In this document: in pieces, positions 1 to 6,585 of the stretch | Layout of the letters: each line of letters starts with the position of its first letter | Numbering within the stretch: the stretch's first letter is position 1 | Origin: an uncultured Oscillospiraceae bacterium | GTDB lineage: Bacteria; Bacillota; Clostridia; Oscillospirales; Acutalibacteraceae | NCBI GenBank assembly: GCA_900549155.1 | Contig: URNF01000091.1 | Span: 1-8,707, forward strand | Length of the DNA stretch: 8,707 nt | Direction: 5' to 3' | Position numbers and translations under genes: made by a program | The notes under the pieces: model-generated | Told to the model about the DNA's origin: nothing | Seen by the model: the letters and a program-made list of their open reading frames with translations, nothing else | The model's database searches: none

Positions 1-270
1 CAGCAGACGCGTCTCTGTGCTTTCCTGCAGCTGCCGCATCGCCGCCGCGCGCAGCGCATCCGTGTCCGCCGTCTGCGTCTCGATCTGCGGCAGATCGGCA
101 AGCGTCTTTCGCACCGTCGGCAAAAAACTCAGGACCGCACAAAGAAAGAATGCCGCCGTCACCAGCCGAAACACCTTGCCGATGCCCTTTTTGCCCACCA
201 GCATATGCAGCAGCGTGCAGCCTGCCGCCGCCATGCACACCGCTCCTGCCCATCCGAGAAAGCCCGTCAT
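1..270 (-). CDS. spoIIIAF: Stage III sporulation protein AF, 5' part (C-terminus outside window)
   Basis: The first 90 codons are visible, open to the left edge; the gene continues beyond it. The ATG at 270 overlaps the spoIIIAE stop as ATGA, a typical translational coupling. The product begins MTGFLGWAGAVCMAAAG and shows two membrane segments, about residues 3-24 and 31-51, separated by a short basic loop (VGKKGIGK), followed by a charged stretch that would start the soluble domain. Two N-terminal membrane helices followed by a soluble domain is the SpoIIIAF architecture. In Bacillus subtilis SpoIIIAF belongs to the mother-cell SpoIIIA complex that spans the space to the forespore with SpoIIQ. 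Identification rests on operon position and topology more than on sequence motifs. SpoIIIAG and SpoIIIAH would be expected just off the left edge. Confidence 0.85.
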   Translation of the reverse strand, partial: MTGFLGWAGAVCMAAAGCTLLHMLVGKKGIGKVFRLVTAAFFLCAVLSFLPTVRKTLADLPQIETQTADTDALRAAAMRQLQESTETRLL

Positions 271-1388
271 GTACCGCCGCCTCCCGCCATCGTCACCAGC
301 GCTGTCGCCACGATCATGAACAGTGCCGCCGTCGCCATCGCAGCGATCATGGTTTTGACGACCGTGTGCAGTGTCTTGATCAGCGCCGCCAGCGTTGTCT
401 GTGAAAACGCTTCCGCCGCCATGCCGCACACCCAAAGTCCCGCCAGCCAGCAAAGACATTCAATCATGGCGGGCAGCAGCAACAAAAGCACCGTGAGCAT
501 ACCGAATGCGCCGACGGTGGTCTTCACCAGCGAAACGCAGCTTTTCACCGTCAAAAATGCCTCGCTCACCGCGCCGCCGACCACCGGCACAAAGCTCGAA
601 AGCGACAGCTTGATCATCTTGTTGCCGAGTGTATCGCTCGCCGCCCCCAGCATACTGTTCACCGACAGCAGCGTTGTGAACGCCCCCGCCGCCAGCCCCA
701 GCGTCCAGGTCACGGCTTTGAGCAGCATTTCCCCCGGCTTGCGGAGATTGCCCGTGTCCGACACCGCGCTCACCGTTCCCATCGCGACCGCCGCCAGCAA
801 AACGGGCAGCAGCACACTGCCGGTCAGCCAGGTCATCAGCTGTGAGAAAAGCAGCAGTACCGTCTGATAAGATGCTGCCGCACGCAGCTGTCCGTTTGCC
901 GCCAAAACGGCGATATAGACCGGCGAAAAGCTGCCCATGAACACTGCCGCGCCCGACAGCGCCTTTTGTACCGCCCGCACACAGGCTATAAACGGCAGCA
1001 GCACCGTTGCACTCACCGCCAGCACACCGACACTGCTGTATACCGTCCCAAGCCCTTCCTCCGTCACCGTTTCCCGCATGCCGCTGAGATAGGCGCAAAG
1101 GACGGTCGCTGCCAGCAGCACCGCCGCGCTCGCAAGCGGCTTTTTCAGCCCCGCAGTCAAAAGCTCTGCTGTGTGGGATGTCACTTCTTCAAGGTCGACC
1201 TCCTGCAGATCGGAAAGATCATACACGCCGATGGTGCGGTACAGCTCCTGTGTTTCGGGAGAAAGTGCATCAAACAGGGCATTTGCACCGCTTTGCTCCA
1301 GATTTTCTTCAAAATAGGTGTTTTCCTCTGCCGCCGTCGGCAGCATCAGCAGCAACAGCAGCAAGAGCATCATCGTCCATTTTCGCAT
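267..1388 (-). CDS. spoIIIAE: Stage III sporulation protein AE, polytopic membrane protein
   Basis: The product has 373 residues, close to the roughly 400 of B. subtilis SpoIIIAE. The ATG at 1388 is chosen because AGGAG lies 7 bases upstream, inside the end of spoIIIAD; an upstream in-frame ATG at 1436 would add 16 basic residues and hide the signal peptide. Residues 1-20 form a signal peptide with a run of seven leucines (MMLLLLLLLMLPTAA). An acidic extracytoplasmic region follows (about 21-80), then about seven hydrophobic segments near residues 84-103, 115-138, 147-165, 173-205, 224-245, 293-320 and 343-367. A permease-like membrane protein with an N-terminal signal is characteristic of SpoIIIAE, which forms part of the SpoIIIA-SpoIIQ channel apparatus needed for forespore sigma-G activity. 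The stop overlaps the spoIIIAF start. Confidence 0.93.
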   Translation of the reverse strand: MRKWTMMLLLLLLLMLPTAAEENTYFEENLEQSGANALFDALSPETQELYRTIGVYDLSDLQEVDLEEVTSHTAELLTAGLKKPLASAAVLLAATVLCAYLSGMRETVTEEGLGTVYSSVGVLAVSATVLLPFIACVRAVQKALSGAAVFMGSFSPVYIAVLAANGQLRAAASYQTVLLLFSQLMTWLTGSVLLPVLLAAVAMGTVSAVSDTGNLRKPGEMLLKAVTWTLGLAAGAFTTLLSVNSMLGAASDTLGNKMIKLSLSSFVPVVGGAVSEAFLTVKSCVSLVKTTVGAFGMLTVLLLLLPAMIECLCWLAGLWVCGMAAEAFSQTTLAALIKTLHTVVKTMIAAMATAALFMIVATALVTMAGGGGT

Positions 1389-1392
1389 TGTT

Positions 1393-1782
1393 TCACTCCT
1401 GCAGCAGCGACAGCGCCAGCGATGTGATCTTTTCAAACAGCGGCAGCGACAGCACGAGCAGCAAGAGCTTTCCCGTCAGCTCTGCCTTGGCGGCAAGTGC
1501 CGTCTCTCCCGCATCGCGGCAGGCATCCGCCGTCAGCTGCGTCAAAAGACAGATGCCGAGCGCCTTGAACAGAATGGCTGTGTATGCCTGCGGCAACGCC
1601 GCGCCCTCCAACAGGCTTTGCAGCTGTGCAATCGCGGGAGCAGCCGTTTTCAGGATCGCCAGCAGCGCGATCACCCCTGCCGTGATACCGACACCCATCG
1701 CCAATTCCGGGCGATAACGGCGCAAAAGCACCGTCAGAAAGGCGGCAACGAGCAGCATGGAAAGAATGGTCGTCAGTTCCAT
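1393..1782 (-). CDS. spoIIIAD: Stage III sporulation protein AD
   Basis: The product has 129 residues, matching the size of B. subtilis SpoIIIAD (about 130). It is largely hydrophobic, with likely membrane helices near residues 5-20, 27-46, 66-83 and 103-121, and the segment RRYRPELAMGVGITAGVIAL resembles the SpoIIIAC/SpoIIIAD family core. The ATG at 1782 comes one base after the spoIIIAC stop (TGATATG) and has no clear Shine-Dalgarno of its own, so translation probably depends on coupling to spoIIIAC. The gene end lies 4 bases before the spoIIIAE start and carries that gene's ribosome binding site. In the family it is an integral membrane component of the SpoIIIA complex in the mother-cell membrane around the forespore. 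Confidence 0.93.
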   Translation of the reverse strand: MELTTILSMLLVAAFLTVLLRRYRPELAMGVGITAGVIALLAILKTAAPAIAQLQSLLEGAALPQAYTAILFKALGICLLTQLTADACRDAGETALAAKAELTGKLLLLVLSLPLFEKITSLALSLLQE

Positions 1783-1783
1783 A

Positions 1784-1978
1784 TCAAAACCCGAACACCG
1801 ACTTCACGGCGTCAAACAGCTGACTGATCTCTGTGACGATCATGGAAAGCACCACGATCAGTCCCGCAAGCGTGGTGAGCATCGCCTGCTCCTCTCTGCC
1901 CGAGCGCACCAGCAGCTGGTTTAAGACGGCAACAATGATGCCGATGGCTGCAATTTTGAAAATCAGATCAATTTCCAT
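1784..1978 (-). CDS. spoIIIAC: Stage III sporulation protein AC
   Basis: A small 64-residue membrane protein beginning MEIDLIFKIAAIGIIVAVLN and ending in DAVKSVFGF. It has two hydrophobic segments, about residues 5-24 and 35-53, joined by a charged turn (RSGREEQ). Length, sequence pattern and position between spoIIIAB and spoIIIAD fit SpoIIIAC, typically 60-70 residues. The ATG at 1978 is preceded by GGAGAGGAAAACC, a usable Shine-Dalgarno; a longer reading in the same frame reaches back to 2176 but would run through spoIIIAB and is rejected. The gap to spoIIIAB is 14 bases and to spoIIIAD one base. It is related to SpoIIIAD and serves in the same complex. Confidence 0.95.
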   Translation of the reverse strand: MEIDLIFKIAAIGIIVAVLNQLLVRSGREEQAMLTTLAGLIVVLSMIVTEISQLFDAVKSVFGF

Positions 1979-1992
1979 GGTTTTCCTCTCCG

Positions 1993-2499
1993 CTATAGGA
2001 GCAGCACCGCAACTGCCATGCCGCAGCCCGCCCCCAGTGTCACATAGAGTCTGTCCGCCTTTGCGGTTTTTTCGTGTGTCTTGCGCCAAAGCTCCCGCAG
2101 CCCCGCTATGCATTCGCCGACACAGCACTGCTCCGTTTTGGCATCGCCCGTGCCGAGGCGATTGCCGAGACGGCACAAAAGCGCCGCTTCCTCCTCGGCA
2201 AGGCCGCCCCGCGTTTCTTCTGTCCGCAGCGCCGCCGCAAACGCCGACGCCATGTCCGTTCTGTCAAGCTCCCGCAGGATGGCGGGAATGAAGGTAAGCG
2301 CCGCATATTCCGACATTCCCGCCGTTTCCGCCAAAAACTCCCGCAGCGGCGGCATGGTATACGCAAGGCGTCTTTCAAGATCGGACAGCCACAAAATCGT
2401 TTGCTCCTGCGCTTTCTGACGGCGATGCAGCCGCATCACCGCCAGCACGCCCATCAGCGTGCCTGCAAGAATCACGCCGAGTGCGCCGATAAGCTTCAA
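1993..2499 (-). CDS. spoIIIAB: Stage III sporulation protein AB, probable TTG start
   Basis: The product has 168 residues, against about 171 for B. subtilis SpoIIIAB. No ATG or GTG fits the expected N-terminus; the TTG at 2499 gives (M)KLIGALGVILAGTLMG, matching the family start pattern LKLxGA. A GGAGG sits only 3 bases before this TTG, with a further G-rich stretch just upstream, so initiation may be modest or coupled. Residues about 4-22 form a membrane anchor. A charged helical region follows, including LERRLAYTMPPLREFL, where the family has an 'EI.Y..TPL.EA' pattern, and a second hydrophobic segment lies at the C-terminus (about 152-168, ending VAVLLL). SpoIIIAB is a bitopic membrane protein of the SpoIIIA complex that may adapt the ATPase SpoIIIAA to the membrane. 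Its first 125 bases overlap the end of spoIIIAA. Confidence 0.9.
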   Translation of the reverse strand: MKLIGALGVILAGTLMGVLAVMRLHRRQKAQEQTILWLSDLERRLAYTMPPLREFLAETAGMSEYAALTFIPAILRELDRTDMASAFAAALRTEETRGGLAEEEAALLCRLGNRLGTGDAKTEQCCVGECIAGLRELWRKTHEKTAKADRLYVTLGAGCGMAVAVLLL

Positions 2500-3406
2500 T
2501 GTCCTCCACCCCCATGATCGCCGCGATCTTTCCCGGCGCGGCGCGCCCCTGCAAAAACACGACCTTTTCAAACACACGGCGTGAGAGCGCCAGCCGTACC
2601 GCAGGGCGGGACAACGCTTCCTCGATGTCGCGACAATGCGCCGTCGCAATGGCGGGCACGCCCGCATGCAGGTTCTCCGTCACCGCTTCCACCTCTGCCC
2701 GCGTGCCGAGCTCATCCAGCAGAATAACGTCGGGCGCCAGCGTGCGCACCGCCTGCAAAACGCCGCGTGCTTTCGGGCACCCCGTCAGGATGTCGGCGTT
2801 TTCCAGTCCGCCGACACCCGCGATCTCGCCCCGCTCGTCCACCACCGCGACGCGATAGCGCCGCAGAACGTTGCCGTCGGTCAGCATCCTGCCGATGTCG
2901 CGCAAAAAGCTTGTCTTACCCGATGCAGGTTCGCCGACAATGAGCATGGATGGGATCCCCTTTTTCAGAAGCGGCAGCAGCGCGGCGGCGCTGCCGTCGT
3001 GCCGCTGTGCCACGCGAAGACAAATGGAACGGATGTCCCGCACTGCCGTGACCTCTCCGTTCTCCGTCACCGCTGTTCCGGCGATACCGGCGCGAAAGCC
3101 GCCCCTTGCCGTCACAAAACCCTCCCGCAGCTCTGCGCTGTGCGTATGTACCGAATAATCGCATAGCTTATAAAAGGTGCGTTCCAGCGTTTGTGCCGTG
3201 CATCGCACGGCAGAGGGCGGCGCCGCGTCCGTCAGCTCTCCCGTCGCCGACACCGCCTTTTCCCCCTCGGGCAGCGACAAAAGCAGCAGCCCGTCTCTGT
3301 GTAATCGGATCTCCTGTATGCGGTGCTGCTGTTCCGACGGGATCGCCAGCAAGGCTCGTCCCGTCTCTTCCGGCAAAAACTGCACCGCTCTTTCAAATGC
3401 ACTCAT
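2375..3406 (-). CDS. spoIIIAA: Stage III sporulation protein AA, secretion-type ATPase
   Basis: The product from the ATG at 3406 has 343 residues. The start is supported by AAAGGAGG 8 bases upstream; the same frame stays open further upstream but runs back through the terminator and the activase. A Walker A motif lies at residues 158-165 (GEPASGKT) and a Walker B at 227-234 (VILLDELG); VVDERGEIAG at 188-197 is a further conserved piece of SpoIIIAA. It is an AAA+/secretion-type ATPase thought to power or assemble the SpoIIIA channel from the mother-cell cytoplasm. B. subtilis SpoIIIAA has about 307 residues, so this reading has roughly 35 extra C-terminal residues. They are polar, Arg/Ser/Ala-rich and lie in the out-of-frame overlap with spoIIIAB. 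First gene of the operon, with a probable sigma-E promoter directly before it. Confidence 0.93.
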   Translation of the reverse strand: MSAFERAVQFLPEETGRALLAIPSEQQHRIQEIRLHRDGLLLLSLPEGEKAVSATGELTDAAPPSAVRCTAQTLERTFYKLCDYSVHTHSAELREGFVTARGGFRAGIAGTAVTENGEVTAVRDIRSICLRVAQRHDGSAAALLPLLKKGIPSMLIVGEPASGKTSFLRDIGRMLTDGNVLRRYRVAVVDERGEIAGVGGLENADILTGCPKARGVLQAVRTLAPDVILLDELGTRAEVEAVTENLHAGVPAIATAHCRDIEEALSRPAVRLALSRRVFEKVVFLQGRAAPGKIAAIMGVEDIEAYRRTRRDSCRHADGRAGGDAAASPSESAGANDFVAVRS

Positions 3407-3427
3407 GCCCTCTGCCTCCTTTGCCAC

Positions 3428-3456
3428 AGTGTATGTACAAGCATGGCAGATTAGAA
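3428..3456 (-). promoter_or_regulatory. Probable sporulation sigma-E promoter of spoIIIA operon
   Basis: On the - strand CATACACT (3435-3428) matches the sigma-E -10 consensus CATACAmT exactly. Fourteen bases upstream TTCTAAT (3456-3450) is a partial match to the sigma-E -35 element (kmATATT). Transcription would start about 3421-3422, giving a leader of only about 15 bases that begins at the Shine-Dalgarno AAAGGAGG (3422-3415). In B. subtilis spoIIIA is transcribed by mother-cell sigma-E, so both position and motif fit. The -35 is weak, and the call rests mainly on the -10 and its location. Confidence 0.65.
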
Positions 3457-3457
3457 C

Positions 3458-3487
3458 AAAAAAGCGGCAGTCATTTGACTGCCGCTT
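3458..3487 (-). terminator. Rho-independent terminator of the glycyl-radical operon
   Basis: A perfect 12-base inverted repeat, AAGCGGCAGTCA (3462-3473) and TGACTGCCGCTT (3476-3487), has a two-base centre. On the - strand it is followed by TTTTTT (3463-3458). The last codons and the TGA stop of the activase (3473-3471) lie inside the stem, so the terminator is built into the coding end. It separates the module from spoIIIA, whose -35 candidate begins immediately downstream. Confidence 0.85.
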
Positions 3488-4307
3488 CATTGCCCCATAT
3501 TTTCCGCAATCTATTTGTGTCGGGAACAGAAAATTTTTCACAAATGCGCCCGAGAGCGCCGTATTTATGCTCGCCCAAAGCATGATACGGTAAAAGCTCC
3601 GTTTTCGCCGCTTTAATTTCTCTTATAAAAGTGGCGATTTTTATCTGCTCCTCCTCACTGTCATTATAACCGCCGATCACCGGGCCCCTCACAAATATGT
3701 CTGCCTTGCCGGAAAGCCTTTTCAGATTTTCCAAAATTCTTTCATTTGACACGCCGGTGCCGTCCTCGTGCAATTCCGGCGTGTATGCTTTCACATTATA
3801 CAGAAACAAATCCACAAACGGCAGAACCTTTTCAAAGCATGCAAACGGAACATTGCCGGCAGTATCCACTGCGGTGTGTATGCCCGCACCTTTACATTTT
3901 TTCAGAATTTCCAAAAGAAAGTCAGGCTGCAGCATACATTCACCGCCGGAGAAGGTAACCCCTCCGCCGGACGTATCGTAATAGTCCCTGTCTTTGATGA
4001 TTTCATCAAAAAGCGCATCCACCGTATATTCTTCGCCGCACAGCTTTCTTGCATCCGTTGGGCAAAAAAGGGTGCATCTTCCGCAAAAATTGCATGTTGT
4101 CAAATGATGCCTGCACACTTCACGGCATTTACCGCAGTTTATACACTTGTTCTGATAAAACAGCATTTCCCTCTTTGACGACTGACTTTCGGGATTATGG
4201 CACCACCGACAGTGCAAATTGCAGCCCTTGAAAAAAACCGCTGTCCGTATGCCCGGGCCGTCAACAAAAGAATTTCTTTGTATGTCAAAAATCAGTGCCG
4301 ACAGCAT
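3471..4307 (-). CDS. Glycyl radical enzyme activating protein (radical SAM)
   Basis: The product has 278 residues. Near the N-terminus is the activase signature NSFVDGPGIRTAVFFKGC with the radical SAM motif CNLHCRWC (C29, C33, C36), which binds the [4Fe-4S] cluster that cleaves S-adenosylmethionine. Two ferredoxin-type motifs follow: C55/C58/C61/C65 and C72/C75/C78/C82. They probably bind two more [4Fe-4S] clusters, as in activases of non-PFL glycyl radical enzymes. GGGVTFSGGE (114-123) is the conserved SAM-binding GGE region. It should abstract a hydrogen from Gly683 of the neighbouring enzyme in the cytoplasm without oxygen. The ATG at 4307 lies 4 bases after the enzyme's stop, with GAGGG 7 bases upstream; the in-frame upstream codons overlap the enzyme gene and lack activase homology. 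All cluster ligands are present. No gene name is given because the enzyme's substrate is unknown. Confidence 0.95.
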   Translation of the reverse strand: MLSALIFDIQRNSFVDGPGIRTAVFFKGCNLHCRWCHNPESQSSKREMLFYQNKCINCGKCREVCRHHLTTCNFCGRCTLFCPTDARKLCGEEYTVDALFDEIIKDRDYYDTSGGGVTFSGGECMLQPDFLLEILKKCKGAGIHTAVDTAGNVPFACFEKVLPFVDLFLYNVKAYTPELHEDGTGVSNERILENLKRLSGKADIFVRGPVIGGYNDSEEEQIKIATFIREIKAAKTELLPYHALGEHKYGALGRICEKFSVPDTNRLRKIWGNEAAVK

Positions 4308-4311
4308 CCTA

Positions 4312-6435
4312 TCACCCTCTTTGTGTCGTTCTGGAAATGACATCGTCCTGCACCGCTTCATCCAGGTTGACAAAGTAATCCGAAAAACCGGTGACGCGCA
4401 CACGCAGGTTTTTATACTGCTCCGGCGTGCATCTCGCTTTCAAAAGATCGTCCTTGGAAACATAATTAAGCTGAAAATGAACCCCACCCTTTTTGAAATA
4501 TGTTTCGAACATATCGACAGTCTTTTCAAAGTTATCATCATCGCTTATCAGTTTTTCGTCAAGGGTTATGTTTGTGACGGTGTTGCCGCAGCCGATGCCG
4601 TTCGGATCCACCTCAGCAATGGAATTCAACAATGCAGCAAGTCCGTTTCTGTCCTTTCCGCCTCCCTGCCCGCGTCCGAATTGCAGCATTTCACCGTCAT
4701 ATCTTCCGTCCGGCGTTGCTTTCAATTTTTCGCCGAACCACTTGTGGTGCGGTTGATAGCCGAGCAAATCTCCCACAAGCCAATGATAACCGAACAGATT
4801 CGTCTTGTCCTTCAAAAAATCATACAGGCTCCCAAACAACCTCTGTGCAACACTGTTGGAGCGTGCGGTGTCATTTCCGAAGAAATCGCCTTTTTTCATA
4901 ATCAGCATGTGTAGCTCTTCAAAACCGACCCAGTTTGCCTGAACCGCTTCCACCAGCTCCTGCATCGTGACAATCTTTTCATCATACACAAACTGCTTCA
5001 CGATAATCAAAGAATCTATTACATTAGTGATACCAATCATCATGGGCGATGCCATTACCGTTTTTCCCGGTCCCTGTGTCAGACTTTTTGCCTTTTCAAT
5101 ACAACCGTAAAAAAATGCGGATGAGAGGTAATTGATATCTCGGGCGCGCACGCGGTTATATTTATCGTCATAAGTGAGCGCGCGCGTGAGATCGGAAAAG
5201 AGTTCTTTCAAAAACACGGCATAGTAGTCATCAAAGGTCTCAAGAGAGACGATGCTGCTGCTTTTTTCATGAAACAGCGACGCCGTTGAACGAGCAATGT
5301 TGATCGTTGAAGTGGAACCTGAAATCCCCCCGGGGAAAGCGGGCTCATTGCAACCCACTGTTACATACTGCACAGCCTCCTCAAACGAAAATCCGCAAAT
5401 CTCCGTATAACACTTGATGCGTTTTTCGTCATTCTGAAAAGCAATTCTCTTATTCGGATCCTTCCGTTCACAGTCCATCGCAAATTTGAAATCCTCACGC
5501 GAAAGCTTTGCAGTCCACCGCAGTGTTACCTCGGGGATCCATGTCGGCAGTTCCAAAAGGCTTTCCAGGATGAGCCGTGACAAGTCACAAAAACCATCAC
5601 TGCCGTTCGGAAGGTAGCCGCCGATGCAAAAATGCGATTCGCCGCCGCGCGTAAAATTTCTGCTCTCAATCGGCGTAGCGGCCTGCACCATCAAAAACAG
5701 CTCCTGCAGACAGCTTTTTGCTTCTTCGCGCGTTATAGCTCCCGCCGATATATCCTTTTCATAAAACGGCCGCAGCGATCTGTCCAGTGTACCGAGGCTG
5801 TCCGGGTCGGCAGAAAAACAAACATAAATCGTCAAAACCGCCTCATAAAACGAGGTCGGCGCATTTTTCGGCACTTTTCTCAGCGTTTCCGACAAATGCA
5901 AAAGATTTTCTCTGTATTCCCTTTTTTCAACATGCGCAGCCAACTCTGCTGCCCTGTCAGCGCATTTTTCCGCCCATTGCATTAAGGTCAGAAGAACCCT
6001 TTTGATTGCCTTCAAAAAGGCCATTTCCTCTTGCGCTGTATGCTGCTTCAAAGAGGCATCTACCTCATCTGCAATACCGGACAATCCTTTTTTCAGAACA
6101 TTTTCATAATCCGCCACTGCGTGCTGCCACTCAAAGGTTGACAGATTATCGACGCTTTTGCAATAAAAATCCTCTGCCAAAGCGGCAAAATGTCTGTGCC
6201 CCATTCGACGGAAAGCATCGCCCACCACCGATTGGTCACAGTTGAAAAAGCCGGTCATGCCGGAGTATTCTCTCAATACCGGTTCCTGATTCAATATATA
6301 CTCACAAAGCTGTTTTGACTCTCTTTCCTCCCGCGATAAAAATATGTCTTCCCTGTCAAATTCGGTCTTTTTCTTCACAGCATACATTTTACCGGCCAGA
6401 GTTTCTTCTGCCAAAGCAGCAATTCTCTCATTCAT
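4312..6435 (-). CDS. Glycyl radical enzyme of pyruvate formate-lyase family, substrate unknown
   Basis: The product has 707 residues. The ATG at 6435 has GGGAGG 9 bases upstream; the upstream in-frame ATG at 6507 would add 24 residues overlapping the promoter. The catalytic loop YVTVGCNEPAFPGG carries the thiyl cysteine C362 and the acid E364 of the GCxE motif that replaces the double cysteine of true pyruvate formate-lyase. LKATPDGRYDGEML (571-584) and LAALLNSIAEVDP (599-611) are family-conserved blocks. The glycyl loop VRVTGFSDYF (679-688) places the radical on G683, and the tail AVQDDVISRT matches the usual LQDEIIxRT. So it is a C-S, C-N, C-O or C-C lyase/dehydratase type enzyme, not PFL itself. 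It is shorter than most characterised members (about 760-900), mainly in the N-terminal half. N363 in the catalytic motif and T682/F684 in the glycyl loop differ from the commonest residues (V, S/A/C and Y). It forms an operon with its activase. Confidence 0.92.
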   Translation of the reverse strand: MNERIAALAEETLAGKMYAVKKKTEFDREDIFLSREERESKQLCEYILNQEPVLREYSGMTGFFNCDQSVVGDAFRRMGHRHFAALAEDFYCKSVDNLSTFEWQHAVADYENVLKKGLSGIADEVDASLKQHTAQEEMAFLKAIKRVLLTLMQWAEKCADRAAELAAHVEKREYRENLLHLSETLRKVPKNAPTSFYEAVLTIYVCFSADPDSLGTLDRSLRPFYEKDISAGAITREEAKSCLQELFLMVQAATPIESRNFTRGGESHFCIGGYLPNGSDGFCDLSRLILESLLELPTWIPEVTLRWTAKLSREDFKFAMDCERKDPNKRIAFQNDEKRIKCYTEICGFSFEEAVQYVTVGCNEPAFPGGISGSTSTINIARSTASLFHEKSSSIVSLETFDDYYAVFLKELFSDLTRALTYDDKYNRVRARDINYLSSAFFYGCIEKAKSLTQGPGKTVMASPMMIGITNVIDSLIIVKQFVYDEKIVTMQELVEAVQANWVGFEELHMLIMKKGDFFGNDTARSNSVAQRLFGSLYDFLKDKTNLFGYHWLVGDLLGYQPHHKWFGEKLKATPDGRYDGEMLQFGRGQGGGKDRNGLAALLNSIAEVDPNGIGCGNTVTNITLDEKLISDDDNFEKTVDMFETYFKKGGVHFQLNYVSKDDLLKARCTPEQYKNLRVRVTGFSDYFVNLDEAVQDDVISRTTQRG

Positions 6436-6456
6436 ACATATCAACCTCCCGAGAAG

Positions 6457-6484
6457 AGAGTACCACAGCAGGCAGATATGTAAA
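6457..6484 (-). promoter_or_regulatory. Candidate promoter of glycyl radical enzyme operon
   Basis: On the - strand TTTACA (6484-6479), 5 of 6 to the sigma-A -35, is followed after 16 bases by an extended -10, TGG TACTCT (hexamer 6462-6457). The hexamer keeps the three most conserved positions of TATAAT. The predicted start would be close to the Shine-Dalgarno GGGAGG (6450-6445), leaving a very short leader. The weak -10 suggests dependence on an activator. Confidence 0.45.
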
Positions 6485-6536
6485 TGCAAAAAAAGCGCGA
6501 TTTGCACTTTTCGGCACGGAACTTTCCTCTTTGCGA

Positions 6537-6565
6537 TTGCTTTTTCCCCAGGGATACGCTATACT
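6537..6565 (+). promoter_or_regulatory. Candidate sigma-A promoter of the AraC-type regulator
   Basis: TTGCTT (6537-6542) and TATACT (6560-6565, 5 of 6 to TATAAT) are separated by 17 bases. The likely start near 6572 lies just before the Shine-Dalgarno GGGAGG (6573-6578), which is 7 bases from the ATG at 6586. The -35 overlaps the second copy of the GCGATTGC-type repeat, which would allow autoregulation. Confidence 0.5.
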
Positions 6566-6585
6566 CTGTCACGGGAGGCGATATC

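Larger units (their letters stand above)
6436..6585. promoter_or_regulatory. Divergent intergenic control region with possible operator repeats
   Basis: This 150-base gap separates the start codons of the glycyl radical enzyme and the AraC-type regulator. It is AT-rich and holds an imperfect inverted repeat, AAATGCAAA (6482-6490) and TTTGCACTT (6501-6509), with a 10-base spacer. It also holds a related direct repeat, GCGATTTGCACTTTT (6497-6511) and GCGATTGCTTTTT (6533-6545). The first lies against the -35 of the enzyme promoter candidate and the second over the -35 of the regulator candidate, where an AraC-family activator or repressor would act. Binding by the neighbouring regulator is inference. 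Confidence 0.35.

Noticed and set aside
395..415. Catabolite (cre-like) sequence TGAAAACGCTTCC
   Set aside because: It lies within the coding sequence of spoIIIAE, matches the consensus imperfectly at both ends and has no promoter beside it.
205..867. Long open frame on the + strand opposite spoIIIAE (220 codons)
   Set aside because: It is antisense to a clearly conserved membrane protein in GC-rich DNA, has no Shine-Dalgarno and its composition (Ser/Ala/Val-rich) is typical of a shadow frame.
460..1098. Open frame of 212 codons on the - strand inside spoIIIAE
   Set aside because: It is an alternative frame of the same gene, Gly/Ala/Arg-rich with no recognisable domain.
3407..3500. Insertion ends or target duplications at the module borders
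   Set aside because: The inverted repeats at about 3462-3487 and 7364-7397 are unrelated in sequence and behave as terminators; no matching direct repeats flank them.
4219..4914. Open frame of 231 codons on the + strand opposite the activase and glycyl radical enzyme
   Set aside because: It covers the strictly conserved glycyl loop and activase start in antisense; no ribosome binding site or family resemblance.
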